This document shows positions 43,712 to 52,673 of a DNA stretch of 64,000 nucleotides, piece by piece (the stretch's first letter is position 1; the number at the start of each line of letters is the position of its first letter). Source of the DNA: Massilia sp. ST3 (GTDB lineage: Bacteria; Pseudomonadota; Gammaproteobacteria; Burkholderiales; Burkholderiaceae_D); contig NZ_JAGPWC010000018.1 in the NCBI RefSeq assembly GCF_018119405.1, positions 22,531 to 86,530 on the forward strand, read 5' to 3'. Under the pieces are notes generated by a model that ran no database searches, was not told the origin of the DNA, and worked only from the letters and a program-made list of their open reading frames with translations. The position numbers and the translations under genes are program-made.

Positions 43712-44803
43712 ATGCCAGAACCCTCGACTACCCCCGCCAGCGCCGCCCGTTCGCCCCGCAAAATCCTGCTCAGCGCCTTGATCTTCGGCGCGGTCGCGCT
43801 GGTCGGCGTCCTACTGGTGCTCTACGCCTGGCGCCTGCCGCCTTTCCGCAGCGCCCTGCAGAGCACCGAGAATGCGCTGGTACGCGGGCAGGTGACCATC
43901 ATCAGCCCGCAGCTCTCGGGTTACGTGGTCGAGGTGCGGGTCGCCGACTTCCAGCAAGTGCGCGCGGGAGAGCTCCTGATGCGCATCGACGACCGCATCC
44001 CGGCGCAGCGCCTGGCGCAGGCCCAGGCCGAACTGGCCAACCGCCGCGCGGCGCTGGAGAACTATGCCCAGACCCGCGGCAGCGCACGCGCCAGCATCGA
44101 GCAAGGCAGGGCCGCGCTGGCATCGAGCGAAGCCCAGGCGCGCAAGGCCCAGGCCGACCTGCGCCGCGTGGAGGAACTGGCGGCGGATGGTTCGCTGTCG
44201 GCGCGCGAGCGCGACGCCGCGCGCGCCGCCCAGGCCCAGGCCGCCGCCGCGCGCGACCAGGCCAAAGCGGCGCTGGAGATCGCGCGCCAGAACCAGCGCT
44301 CGGTCGACGTCAGCCGCGGTTCGCTCGAGGCCGCGGTGGCAAGCGCCGAGGCGGCCGTCAGGCTGGCCGAGATCGACCTGGCCAACACCCGGATTGTCGC
44401 GCCGCGCGACGGACAGCTGGGGCAGGTGACGGTGCGCCAGGGCGCCTTCGTGAACGCCGGCGCCCAGCTCACGGCCCTGGTGCCGAACCAGCTGTGGGTG
44501 ATCGCCAACATGAAGGAGACCCAGATGGCCGACGTGCGCCTGGGCCAGGCCGTCAGCTTCACGGTCGACGCACTGAATGACGCCCGGCTCCGCGGTCACG
44601 TCGAACGCATTTCGCCGGCCACCGGCTCGGAGTTCGCGGTGCTGGCGCCGGACAACGCCACCGGCAACTTCGTCAAGATCGCCCAGCGCATTCCGGTGCG
44701 CGTCAGCATCGACGCCAACCAGCCGCTGGCGCAGCGCCTGCGGCCAGGCATGTCGGTGGTGGCGACGATCGACACCGCCTCGGCCGGCAAGGAAGCGCGA
44801 TGA
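43712..44803 (+). CDS. HlyD/EmrA-type membrane fusion protein
   Basis: This 363-aa periplasmic adaptor has a short N-terminal anchor (ILLSALIFGAVALVGVLLVL), lipoyl/barrel-sandwich segments (QVTIISPQLSGYVVEVRVAD; RDGQLGQVTVRQGAFVNAGA) and a long coiled coil rich in Ala and Arg (about residues 105-215). It bridges the MFS pump and the outer-membrane factor. The gene starts right after the pump gene and its end overlaps the outer-membrane factor start by 4 bases. Confidence 0.93.
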   Translation: MPEPSTTPASAARSPRKILLSALIFGAVALVGVLLVLYAWRLPPFRSALQSTENALVRGQVTIISPQLSGYVVEVRVADFQQVRAGELLMRIDDRIPAQRLAQAQAELANRRAALENYAQTRGSARASIEQGRAALASSEAQARKAQADLRRVEELAADGSLSARERDAARAAQAQAAAARDQAKAALEIARQNQRSVDVSRGSLEAAVASAEAAVRLAEIDLANTRIVAPRDGQLGQVTVRQGAFVNAGAQLTALVPNQLWVIANMKETQMADVRLGQAVSFTVDALNDARLRGHVERISPATGSEFAVLAPDNATGNFVKIAQRIPVRVSIDANQPLAQRLRPGMSVVATIDTASAGKEAR

Positions 44804-46179
44804 GGAGGCGCCACCTGGTCTTGCCGCTTGCGGCGCTGCTGGTCTCGGCCTGCGCCATGAAGCCGCAGCCGGCGCCCGAGTCGTCGCTCGTCGTGCCACA
44901 GGCCTGGCGCACCGCCCCACTTGCCTCCGCAGCGGTGGAACGCGACTGGTGGCGCGCCTTCGGCGACCCGGCGCTCGACACGCTGGTGCGGCGTGCGCTC
45001 GAGAATAACGGCGACCTGAAGATCGCACGCAGCCGCCTGCAGGAATACGGGGCGCGGGTGCGCGTGGCCGACAGCGCGCGCCTGCCTGCGCTGAACCTGG
45101 CGTTCTCGCCGACGCGGGCGCGCGCCATCGGCCCCTTCGGCGAACCGGTCGAAACGACTTCGCTGGTGGGCAGCGTGCAGGCCAGCTATGAGCTCGACCT
45201 GTTCGGCCGCCTTGCCAGCACCACCCGCGCCGCGCGCTTCGAAGCGCTGTCGCAGCAGGCGGCGCTGGATGCCGCCGCGCTGGCGGTGGCGTCCAGCACG
45301 GCGTCCGGCTACTTCAACCTGCTCGGCCTGGACGCCCAGCTGGCGCTGGCGCGCGAGACCCTGGCTTCGCGCCAGCGTTCGTTCGCGCTGGCCAGGCACC
45401 AGTTCGAGGTCGGCTACAGTTCGCGCCTGGAGATGTCGCAGGCCGAGGCCGAGCTGCACGCCACCGCCGGCGCCGTGCCCCAGCTGGAACGCGCCATCGC
45501 CCAGCAGGAGCAGGCCCTGAACCTGCTGCTGGGCGCCAGCCCCGGCCCGGTGGCGCGCGGCGCGGGATTGGCGGCGCTGCGCATGCCGGCGCCCGGTCCC
45601 GGCCTGCCTTCGGAACTGCTGCGCCGCCGTCCGGACATCGCCCAGGCCGAACAACTGGTGGCGGCGGCCGACGCGGGCCTGGCCGCCGCGCGCGACCAGT
45701 TGCTGCCGTCGATCCGCTTTAACGCCTCGGTCGGCGTGGCGGAGCGGTCCCTGCCTGGTCTGCTACAGTCGCCGGTGGACTTGTGGAGCATCGGCGGCAG
45801 CGTGCTGGCGCCGCTGTTCGATGCGGGACGCCTGCGCGCCCAGGCCGAGATCGCCGCGAGCGGCCGTGACCGCGCCGTTTATGCCTACGAGAGCGTGGTG
45901 CGCACGGCCTTCGCCGAAACCGAGAACGCCCTGGCCGGCATGCAGGGCCTGCAGCGCCAGCTGGCAGAGGCCGAAGCGCGCCGGGTGGCGGCCGGCGAAG
46001 TGCTGCGCGTGGCCCACAACCGCTACGCCAACGGCTACGCGTCCTACCTGGAAGAGCTGGACGCCCAGCGCAACGCCTTCAGCGCCGAGGTGGGCGTACT
46101 GCAGCTGCGCGCCAGCCTGCTGGCCGCCCATGTGGACCTGTACCGGGCGCTGGGCGGCGGCTGGATACCGGCGCCCTGA
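44800..46179 (+). CDS. NodT-family outer-membrane efflux lipoprotein
   Basis: The 459-aa TolC-like protein carries a lipoprotein signal with lipobox LVSAC, two outer-membrane efflux repeats ([40 protein letters not shown]) and the coiled helices between. [20 protein letters not shown] is the typical second-repeat start. It forms the outer-membrane channel for the MFS/MFP pair upstream. Start ATG 44800 overlaps the adaptor stop by 4 bases, so the three genes are one translationally coupled operon. Confidence 0.93.
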   Translation: MRRRHLVLPLAALLVSACAMKPQPAPESSLVVPQAWRTAPLASAAVERDWWRAFGDPALDTLVRRALENNGDLKIARSRLQEYGARVRVADSARLPALNLAFSPTRARAIGPFGEPVETTSLVGSVQASYELDLFGRLASTTRAARFEALSQQAALDAAALAVASSTASGYFNLLGLDAQLALARETLASRQRSFALARHQFEVGYSSRLEMSQAEAELHATAGAVPQLERAIAQQEQALNLLLGASPGPVARGAGLAALRMPAPGPGLPSELLRRRPDIAQAEQLVAAADAGLAAARDQLLPSIRFNASVGVAERSLPGLLQSPVDLWSIGGSVLAPLFDAGRLRAQAEIAASGRDRAVYAYESVVRTAFAETENALAGMQGLQRQLAEAEARRVAAGEVLRVAHNRYANGYASYLEELDAQRNAFSAEVGVLQLRASLLAAHVDLYRALGGGWIPAP

Positions 46180-46230
46180 GGACAGGCGGCGACTGCGTTA
46201 CAATCGCCGGCCTTCCTGTTCGATCACCGC

Positions 46231-46848
46231 ATGAGCCCATCCACGTCCAAACGCCCGACCTGCGCCACCTGCCTGCGCGCCGCCTCCGCCTGCATCTGCC
46301 GCTGGATCGCGCCGGTAGAGACCCAGGCGGCGCTGCTGGTGCTGCAGCATCCGCTGGAAGTCCATAACGCCAAGAACAGCGCGCGCCTGCTGCACCTGAG
46401 CGTGGCCGGCAGCGAGCTGGCGGTGGGCGAGACCTTCGACGCGGCGCAGCTGGAGGCGCTGCTGCATGCGGGCGGGCGCAAGCCTGTGTTGCTGTACCCT
46501 GACACCGCCGGCGACCCGCTGCTGCCGGCCCCACCCGCATGGCAGGGATTGCCGGCAGGCGAGGTGCGGCTCGTGGTGCTGGACGCCACCTGGCGCAAGA
46601 GCCGCAAGATGCTCTACCTGAACCCGGCGCTGCAACGCCTGCCGCGCCTGGCGCTGATGGATGTGGCGCCCTCCAACTACCGCATCCGCAAGGCGCATGC
46701 GCCGCACCAGCTGTCGAGCCTGGAGGCGGCCGCACTGGCGCTGGGCCAACTGGAGGGCGATCCGGAAGCATGCCGGCCGCTGCTGGAAGCCTTTGGCGGC
46801 TTTGTGCAGCAGCAAGCCGCCTACGACCCGCACTTGAATCGATCCTGA
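46231..46848 (+). CDS. DTW-domain protein, probable tRNA-uridine aminocarboxypropyltransferase
   Basis: The 205-aa protein has the N-terminal Cys cluster (CATCLRAASACIC), an early HPLEVHNAKNSARLLHLSV segment, the family-defining VVLDATWRKSRKML (DTW variant) and YRIRKAHAPHQLSSLEAAAL. In characterised members (TapT/TuaA) this enzyme adds the acp group from SAM to U47 of tRNA. It starts 51 bases after the efflux operon, and the radical SAM gene follows closely but has its own LexA box. Confidence 0.87.
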   Translation: MSPSTSKRPTCATCLRAASACICRWIAPVETQAALLVLQHPLEVHNAKNSARLLHLSVAGSELAVGETFDAAQLEALLHAGGRKPVLLYPDTAGDPLLPAPPAWQGLPAGEVRLVVLDATWRKSRKMLYLNPALQRLPRLALMDVAPSNYRIRKAHAPHQLSSLEAAALALGQLEGDPEACRPLLEAFGGFVQQQAAYDPHLNRS

Positions 46849-46861
46849 TGTGGGCGTACCA

Positions 46862-46881
46862 TACTGTATAAACGTACAGTA
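46862..46881 (+). promoter_or_regulatory. LexA (SOS) box ahead of the radical SAM gene
   Basis: TACTGTATAAACGTACAGTA matches the E. coli LexA consensus at 17 of 20 bases and keeps the perfect CTGT-N8-ACAG core. A TATAAA hexamer (46867-46872) lies inside it. The box ends 2 bases before the GGAG of the downstream gene. Confidence 0.88.
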
Positions 46882-46891
46882 TGGAGCCAAG

Positions 46892-48064
46892 GTGTCCGAT
46901 CCCAAACCCCCAATTCGCCGCGAGCCCGTGGACGAGCAGACTATGCTCGGCCCGCTGCCTGCCGCCGCCCGCAAGGGGAGGGGCGCGGTGTCGAATTTGC
47001 AAGGCCGCTACGAGGTCAACGGCCGCGAACGCTTCGACGACGGCTGGGACGACGACGAGGATGATGCCCCGGCGCTCAAGACGGTCGTCACCGACGAAGT
47101 CGCGAAGAGCATCCTTACGCGCAACGCTTCGCCCGACATTCCCTTCAATGTCTCGCTGAATCCCTACCGCGGCTGCGAGCACGGCTGCATCTATTGTTTC
47201 GCCCGGCCGACGCATGCCTACCTCGGCCTGTCGCCGGGGCTGGATTTCGAAAGCCGCCTGTTCGCCAAGATCAACGCACCCGAGCTGCTGCGCCGCGAGC
47301 TGGCCAAGCCGGGCTACGTGCCCGAGAACATCGCCCTCGGCGTCAACACCGACGCCTACCAGCCCTGCGAGCGCGAGCTGAAGATCACGCGCCGGGTGCT
47401 GGAGGTGCTTTATGAATGCAGGCATCCGGTGGGGCTGATCAGCAAGTCCTCGCTGATGGAGCGCGACATCGACATCCTCGCGCCCATGGCCGAGCAGCGC
47501 CTGGCCTGTGCGGCGGTGACGCTGACCACGCTCGATCCGCGCATCTCGCGCACGCTGGAACCGCGTGCGGCGGCGCCGGAAAGGCGCCTGCGCACGATCC
47601 GCACGCTGAGCGAAGCGGGCATTCCCGTGAGCGTGAGCGTGGCGCCCATCATTCCGTTTGTCACCGAGCCGGAGATCGAGCGTATCCTGGAGGCGGCCTT
47701 CGATGCCGGTGCGAGCGGGGCGCACTACGTGGTGTTGCGATTGCCGCACGAGGTCAATCCGCTGTTCCAGGAATGGCTGCAGGCACATTTTCCCGACCGG
47801 GCGCAGCGGGTGATGAATCGCGTTCGCGACATGCGGGGCGGGAAGGATTACGACAGCGATTTTTCCACGCGCATGGCGGGGGAGGGCGTGTGGGCGGATC
47901 TGATACGTCAGCGTTTTTACAAGACTGTCGAGCGGCTTGGCATGAGCGAATTGCGTGGGCGGTTCGGGCGGCTGGATACCTCGCAGTTCAGGCGGCCATT
48001 GATGGTGCCGGCTGCCGCGGGCAAGCATGGTGGGAAGGCGGCGGGACAGTTGGATCTGTTTTGA
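46892..48064 (+). CDS. SplB-like radical SAM protein (PA0069 family)
   Basis: The protein is 390 aa. NPYRGCEHGCIYCFARPTHA holds a CxxxCxxC iron-sulfur site, and the rest matches the PA0069/spore-photoproduct-lyase-like radical SAM family (GVNTDAYQPCERELKITRRV; SVAPIIPFVTEPEIERILEA; RDMRGGKDYDSDFSTRM). The start is GTG 46892, with GGAG 5 bases ahead; the longer frame from 46850 would cross the LexA box. The substrate is unknown. SplB homology and SOS control suggest a DNA-damage role, which is inference. Confidence 0.88.
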   Translation: MSDPKPPIRREPVDEQTMLGPLPAAARKGRGAVSNLQGRYEVNGRERFDDGWDDDEDDAPALKTVVTDEVAKSILTRNASPDIPFNVSLNPYRGCEHGCIYCFARPTHAYLGLSPGLDFESRLFAKINAPELLRRELAKPGYVPENIALGVNTDAYQPCERELKITRRVLEVLYECRHPVGLISKSSLMERDIDILAPMAEQRLACAAVTLTTLDPRISRTLEPRAAAPERRLRTIRTLSEAGIPVSVSVAPIIPFVTEPEIERILEAAFDAGASGAHYVVLRLPHEVNPLFQEWLQAHFPDRAQRVMNRVRDMRGGKDYDSDFSTRMAGEGVWADLIRQRFYKTVERLGMSELRGRFGRLDTSQFRRPLMVPAAAGKHGGKAAGQLDLF

Positions 48065-48351
48065 TCTGAGTGAGGGTGCGATTGCACTGAGCTATTCCGA
48101 CGCTCCAACCAGCCAAGAAGCAACGGTCACAATCCCCCGGCGAATCTCCGATGATTTGAAAACCTATCGGTTATCTCCGTGCTAGAGGATTAGGCATGGC
48201 TACGTCGTAGCCGGACATGACCCATTGTCGACATATTTTACGGTCTGGAATCAACTTTAAACTAAGCACCTGATTTGTTAGTCAAAATTACTTGGGCACA
48301 TATTTTGCACGACCAATGGTCGCCGTCCCAATACTGCCAAGGAGACCAAAC

Positions 48352-49008
48352 ATGGTGCTGAACTCTCTATTGTTTCGCTACATCAGTGGACTCATCCTCG
48401 CGATTGCCGCAGCCCATAGCTCGGCCGGGCCGATGCCGCTCGTGCAGGTCAGCGGCGAGATTGCATTCGGCGGCTACACGGGTACCGGAGGGTTCGAGCA
48501 GTATGATGATCGCGACCACGTAGAAAGAGGAAGTTTCACTCTGATTTACGATCCCTTGATTCCCGATACAGATCACGACAACAACAGAGGCTTATTCCGA
48601 GGCGCCATCAGGTCGTTTGTGATGAGTGTCAGCCAGGTGAACCGACCAGGCCTCAGTTTTTCATTGGTGGGACGCGGTGACTTGCACCGTTCCAATGGAG
48701 ATTGGGTAAGTTGGGAGATGACGCTTGAAGAAGAAAATGATGTTTTTGAACCCAGCATGTTCTGGTTCGGTATGTATCAGCAGAATTCGGGAAATTCGAA
48801 CGAAATGCCCACAATCGAATTTTGGTCCAAGACCTTAGTTGGACTCGGTGGAGGGGGCGCGGGAGTGAACGAAACCGATTGGTTGGACTCGCGCACACTT
48901 ACGGCAGGCACTATTCCTCGACCGGTACCTGTGCCACCCTCACTCTGGCTTCTCGCAATAGGGGCAGCAGCAGGTCTTCTGCAGCAAAAGCGTCTGCGGA
49001 AAAGCTGA
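48352..49008 (+). CDS. Secreted protein with a PEP-CTERM-like C-terminal anchor
   Basis: From ATG 48352 (AAGGAG 7 bases ahead) the protein is 218 aa. It has an N-terminal signal (LLFRYISGLILAIAAAHSSA), an acidic beta-type central region, and a tail with VPVPPSLWLLAIGAAAGLLQ plus a basic end (QKRLRKS). That tail is the VPxPxSLxLL-helix-Arg pattern of PEP-CTERM/VPLPA-CTERM proteins sorted by exosortase. No exosortase is in the window. The gene and its surroundings are visibly less GC-rich than the rest, so it may be acquired. The function is unknown. Confidence 0.75.
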   Translation: MVLNSLLFRYISGLILAIAAAHSSAGPMPLVQVSGEIAFGGYTGTGGFEQYDDRDHVERGSFTLIYDPLIPDTDHDNNRGLFRGAIRSFVMSVSQVNRPGLSFSLVGRGDLHRSNGDWVSWEMTLEEENDVFEPSMFWFGMYQQNSGNSNEMPTIEFWSKTLVGLGGGGAGVNETDWLDSRTLTAGTIPRPVPVPPSLWLLAIGAAAGLLQQKRLRKS

Positions 49009-49267
49009 CTCAGCTTACCAAGCAAGCAAGATTCGTCGAGATTGTTCTTGGGAGACCACGCTTGCGCGCGGCAGTCTGCCCGCCGGCGGCGATCAAACCG
49101 CGCATTTAGTGCAGCGGCCAGCGCGATCAGCTTCACCTGGTGAAGAAGGTTTGCCGTTGTGGCGAACCGCTGTTTCAGTCACTTCATGTGAGCCGACATC
49201 GGACGACTCTCATTGGGCAGGTTCGGTGTCGTCTCGCAGTGCTGGTTCACTGGCTTACCCCGGCCGG

Positions 49268-49729
49268 CTACTTCTTCCGAATCTTGTTATGCACATCATT
49301 CACCATCATCAACGCCGCCGAGCCATACAGCTTGTGATACTCCGCCACCATCTCGCCGTTGATGATCACTGGATCGGTCGCCACCATCTTCTTCGCCTCG
49401 TCGATATCCGGCGTCGCAAAGATGAAGATGCCCCGGCGTCCCTCGACACCGTCGAGCGGCCCGGCCATCACCAGCTTCTTTTCGGCAGCCAAACGCGCCA
49501 TGTTGGAGAAGTGCCCCTGGAACATCTTGGTCCGCTCCGCGCCTTCCGGCATCTTGCTGGGACCGGTCTTGAGGATCACGAACACATAAGGCCGCATGCC
49601 GCGCTCGTCGGCGCCAAGCGAGCTGGCCAGCACGCTGTCGTATTGGGGCGGTGGGGCTGCGGCTTGCTGCGCCGCGGCCTGGCCCAGCGCGCACAGCATG
49701 AGCGCGCCAAGCAGCGTCTGTTTCCACAT
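49268..49729 (-). CDS. YciI-like protein with a signal peptide
   Basis: The 153-aa protein has a Sec signal (TLLGALMLCALGQAAA) followed by a YciI/YCII-type ferredoxin-like fold: PYVFVILKTGPSKMPEG, FQGHFSNMARLAAEKKLVMA, GPLDGVEGRRGIFIFATPD and VATDPVIINGEMVAEYH. Most YciI proteins are cytoplasmic, so a secreted form is unusual. The catalytic role of the family is not settled. It is a single gene, read opposite to the preceding PEP-CTERM-like gene. Confidence 0.78.
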   Translation of the reverse strand: MWKQTLLGALMLCALGQAAAQQAAAPPPQYDSVLASSLGADERGMRPYVFVILKTGPSKMPEGAERTKMFQGHFSNMARLAAEKKLVMAGPLDGVEGRRGIFIFATPDIDEAKKMVATDPVIINGEMVAEYHKLYGSAALMMVNDVHNKIRKK

Positions 49730-49976
49730 GGGGAATCTCCTCGCATATCGTATCGGCCGTTCTATAGCGGCATAGGAAAGCAGCCTAGCACGTTAATAGT
49801 TGAGCAACAACTATTCCTCGCCCCGAATTTGACCCGATCTCATGTCACTTTCTCCACAAATGTGACGATCCGAGGATTTTCGCCAAAGAATTCCTGTCAG
49901 AATACGCCCCTTCTTGGAACTGGCGAATAAGCAAAATAACATCGTCCAGGCGTGGCGATTGGTAGCAGGGGAATAC

Positions 49977-50165
49977 ATGCGGTGGATTCAAAGGATAGGG
50001 CTGTCGGCGGGCGTCGCAGCGGCAGCCGTCTGGTTTTTGGTACTCAACGGCATTTTTGCCGATGAAGACGCGCTGCTTGTATTTGGCATCATCGGCGGCT
50101 TGATGGTGCTGCTGCGCCCGGACCGGATCTTCCACCACAAGCCGCGGCCCGAAGCCGGACGCTGA
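49977..50165 (+). CDS. Small membrane protein of unknown function
   Basis: A 62-aa protein starting MRWIQRIGLSAGVAAAAVWF with AGGGGAA ahead of ATG 49977. It has two hydrophobic helices (about 6-27 and 34-48) and a basic His/Arg/Pro tail (RPDRIFHHKPRPEAG). I do not recognise a family. The frame can be read from a TTG at 49914, but the ribosome site favours 49977. The downstream AraC gene is on the other strand. Confidence 0.55.
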   Translation: MRWIQRIGLSAGVAAAAVWFLVLNGIFADEDALLVFGIIGGLMVLLRPDRIFHHKPRPEAGR

Positions 50166-50186
50166 AGCGCGTTTCCTCAGGCCGTC

Positions 50187-51110
50187 TCACACCCACAGCC
50201 TGTAGATCCAGAACGACTCATCCTCGATGAAGCGCTGGGTGAACTCGGTCGGCGCAAAACCCGTGATCTGCTTGACGGCACGGCTCATATGGGCCTGGTC
50301 GGCAAAACCCTCGTCCTGCGCCAGCGTGGCCCAGTCGAATGCGCGTCCGCTCTCAAAGCGTTCGCGGGCGGCGAAGAACAGGCCTTCGGTGCGCGTCAGC
50401 GCCTGCCATTGCCGCAGCGAGCGTCCGCTGAAGGATTTCACCCGCCGTTCCACCTGCCGCGCGCCCGTGGTGCGGCGCCATTCGTGTGCCTGCCATGCCA
50501 GCTTCTCGACCCAGTGCCGCCCGAACTGGCGCAGCGAAGGGCGGTCGGAATCGCGGCCCTGCGCCAGGCGCCAGCGCGCGCCCAGGAATTCGCTCAGCAC
50601 CGCCATGATCGCGTCGTCGTCGGCAGCGCCCAGCAGGGCATCGAAGAAAGATGTCCATCCGGCGCCGAGCACCTCGTGCGCCGGCAGGAAGCGGTCCTGG
50701 ATCGCGGCCAGGTCCAGCCCGAACAGTTGCTGCGCCACGTCCGGCGCGAAGCAGGCCATGTGCCCCCGCCCGTTCGTGGGCGCCCAGCTGACGGTAGGAT
50801 GCGACTGGCTGCCCGAGATGACGACCCGTGCGCCAAAGGCATGCCAGCCGCGCGCGTCGACCAGGCCGGCGTCGACGCCGTGGTACCACGACAGCGTGAC
50901 CATGGGAGAAGCAGGGAAGTGCGACAGGCGCTGCGCATCGTCGAGCCTCAGGTGCGCGATGTCGCGGCTGACCAGGGCCACCAGCGCGCCCTGCAGCGCG
51001 GGCGGCGCCAGCATCAGCCGGTCGCGCGCGCCGCCGCTGTCGAACGCACGGGGGGCGCGCTGCAGCGGGTCGGGACAGGGCGGAGCGATGTGCAGGTTGG
51101 CAAGGTCCAT
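50187..51110 (-). CDS. AraC-family transcriptional regulator
   Basis: The 307-aa protein has an N-terminal domain of unknown ligand and a C-terminal AraC domain. Its second helix-turn-helix is seen in WATLAQDEGFADQAHMSRAV with the closing KQITGFAPTEFTQRF. SGRSLRQWQALTRTEGLFF is the linker/first HTH region. It is divergent from the cytochrome P450 gene (79 bases between starts), so it probably regulates that gene. The start ATG 51110 is chosen; the open frame further upstream is antisense to the P450. Confidence 0.87.
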   Translation of the reverse strand: MDLANLHIAPPCPDPLQRAPRAFDSGGARDRLMLAPPALQGALVALVSRDIAHLRLDDAQRLSHFPASPMVTLSWYHGVDAGLVDARGWHAFGARVVISGSQSHPTVSWAPTNGRGHMACFAPDVAQQLFGLDLAAIQDRFLPAHEVLGAGWTSFFDALLGAADDDAIMAVLSEFLGARWRLAQGRDSDRPSLRQFGRHWVEKLAWQAHEWRRTTGARQVERRVKSFSGRSLRQWQALTRTEGLFFAARERFESGRAFDWATLAQDEGFADQAHMSRAVKQITGFAPTEFTQRFIEDESFWIYRLWV

Positions 51111-51188
51111 GACGCCCGAGTATAAGGAGCTTGCCGCGGGCTGTCGATGTCGTTTGGATTCAAGACGCGATCTCTGCGATGGACAAGA

Positions 51189-52622
51189 ATGCCCGACATG
51201 ACGACGCCCACTTCCTCCCGCTGCCCCTTCCATGCGGACGGCATGCCGCCCGCTCCCGACTTCCACCCGCCGGGCATGTGGCCCCCCGGTCCCCGAGCCG
51301 GCATCACCGGCTGGAGCCTGCTGGCGCGCATGGCGCGCGACATGCCCGCCGCGCTTGCCGACTGGCGCGGCGCCCATGGCGATGTCGTGCACCTGCGCAT
51401 CTGGCCCGAGCACCAGGTGATCGTCAGCGATCCGCAGCTGGTGCGCGAGCTGCTGGTGAACCAGCACGACGCCCACGTGCGCTGGGAGCGCGGTATCCAG
51501 ATCTTCTCCCAGGTGCACGGGCGCAGCGTGCTGATCGAGGAGGGCGAGCGCTGGCAGGCCAAGCGCCAGGCCTTGCAGCCGGCCTTCGCGCCGAAACCGG
51601 TCAAGGCCTTCGCGCCCGTCATCGCCGCCGCGTGCGCCCAGGCGCTGGCGCGCTGGCCGGCCGGCGCGGCTGCGATGCCGGTCGAGAGTGCACTGACGGC
51701 GCTGGCCATGGACGTCATCATGCGCATGATGTTCTCGAGCGAAATCGGCGACGATGCCCGCCTGGCCGAGCGCGCCCTCCACCTGCTGAGCGCCGATGCG
51801 AACGACGAGATGTTCTGGCCCGCCAGCTGGCCCGACTGGATGCCCTGGAAGCGCGAGCAGCGCCGCATGAAGCGCGCGCTGAAGGCGCTGGTCGAGCGCC
51901 ATGTCGCCGCCCGCCTGAGCATGCCCTACGGGACTTGGCCCGATGACCTCCTGACCCGCCTGCTCGACCTGCACCGCGCGGACAGCGCCGCCTGGCCGCT
52001 CGGCGCCGTGCGCGACGAATGCATGACGGCTTTCCTGGCCGGGCACGAGACGACGGCCGCCACGCTCACCTGGTGGGCCTGGTGCATGGCCTCGCATCCC
52101 GAGGCGCAGGAGGCGGCGCGGCGCGAAGTGGCGGCGGTGCTGGACGGCCGTGCGCCCACGGCAGAGGACCTGCCCGCGCTCGGCTACCTGGGTCGCAGCC
52201 TGCAGGAAACCCTGCGCCTCTACCCGGCCGCGCCGATCCTGATGAGCCGCCGCGCGCTCAAGCCGATCCGCCTGGGCGGCTGGACGCTGCCGGCGCGCAC
52301 CATCCTCACCGTGCCGCTCGGCCTGATGCAGCGCGACGCCCGCTGGTTCCCGGAACCGGAACGCTTCCGCCCCGATCGCTTCCTCGAGCATGGCGCGGGC
52401 GCGCCGCGCGGCGCCTTCATGCCCTTCGGGGCGGGGCCCCGCGTCTGCCTCGGCCAGCACCTGGCCCTGGCCGAGATGACGGTGATCGCGGCGATGATCC
52501 TGCAGCGCTTCAGGCTGTCGGTCCCGCAGGGCATGCCGGCGCCACAACCACAGCTGAACGTGACCCTGCGGCCGGCCACACCGCTGCACCTGGTGCTGGA
52601 GGACATTGCGCCGGCGGCTTGA
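51189..52622 (+). CDS. Cytochrome P450
   Basis: The 477-aa soluble P450 shows all core motifs: the I-helix FLAGHETTAATLTWWAW, the K-helix QETLRLYPAAP (ExxR), the PERF-like FPEPERFRPDRF and the heme loop FMPFGAGPRVCLGQHLALAE with the Cys ligand. No membrane anchor. The substrate is unknown. Two close starts are possible (51189 and 51198); the longer frame to 51147 has no good ribosome site. A divergent AraC regulator adjoins it. The redox partners are not in the window. Confidence 0.92.
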   Translation: MPDMTTPTSSRCPFHADGMPPAPDFHPPGMWPPGPRAGITGWSLLARMARDMPAALADWRGAHGDVVHLRIWPEHQVIVSDPQLVRELLVNQHDAHVRWERGIQIFSQVHGRSVLIEEGERWQAKRQALQPAFAPKPVKAFAPVIAAACAQALARWPAGAAAMPVESALTALAMDVIMRMMFSSEIGDDARLAERALHLLSADANDEMFWPASWPDWMPWKREQRRMKRALKALVERHVAARLSMPYGTWPDDLLTRLLDLHRADSAAWPLGAVRDECMTAFLAGHETTAATLTWWAWCMASHPEAQEAARREVAAVLDGRAPTAEDLPALGYLGRSLQETLRLYPAAPILMSRRALKPIRLGGWTLPARTILTVPLGLMQRDARWFPEPERFRPDRFLEHGAGAPRGAFMPFGAGPRVCLGQHLALAEMTVIAAMILQRFRLSVPQGMPAPQPQLNVTLRPATPLHLVLEDIAPAA

Positions 52623-52673
52623 GCTTGCGCGCGCTTCCGGCTAGGATGGCGGTCCCCGATGGAAGGAAGCGCG

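Noticed and set aside
41809..43761. Extension of the minus-strand hydrolase frame through the MFS gene
   Set aside because: The alpha/beta hydrolase has a signal peptide starting at 41808; the extra residues are antisense to a clear transporter.
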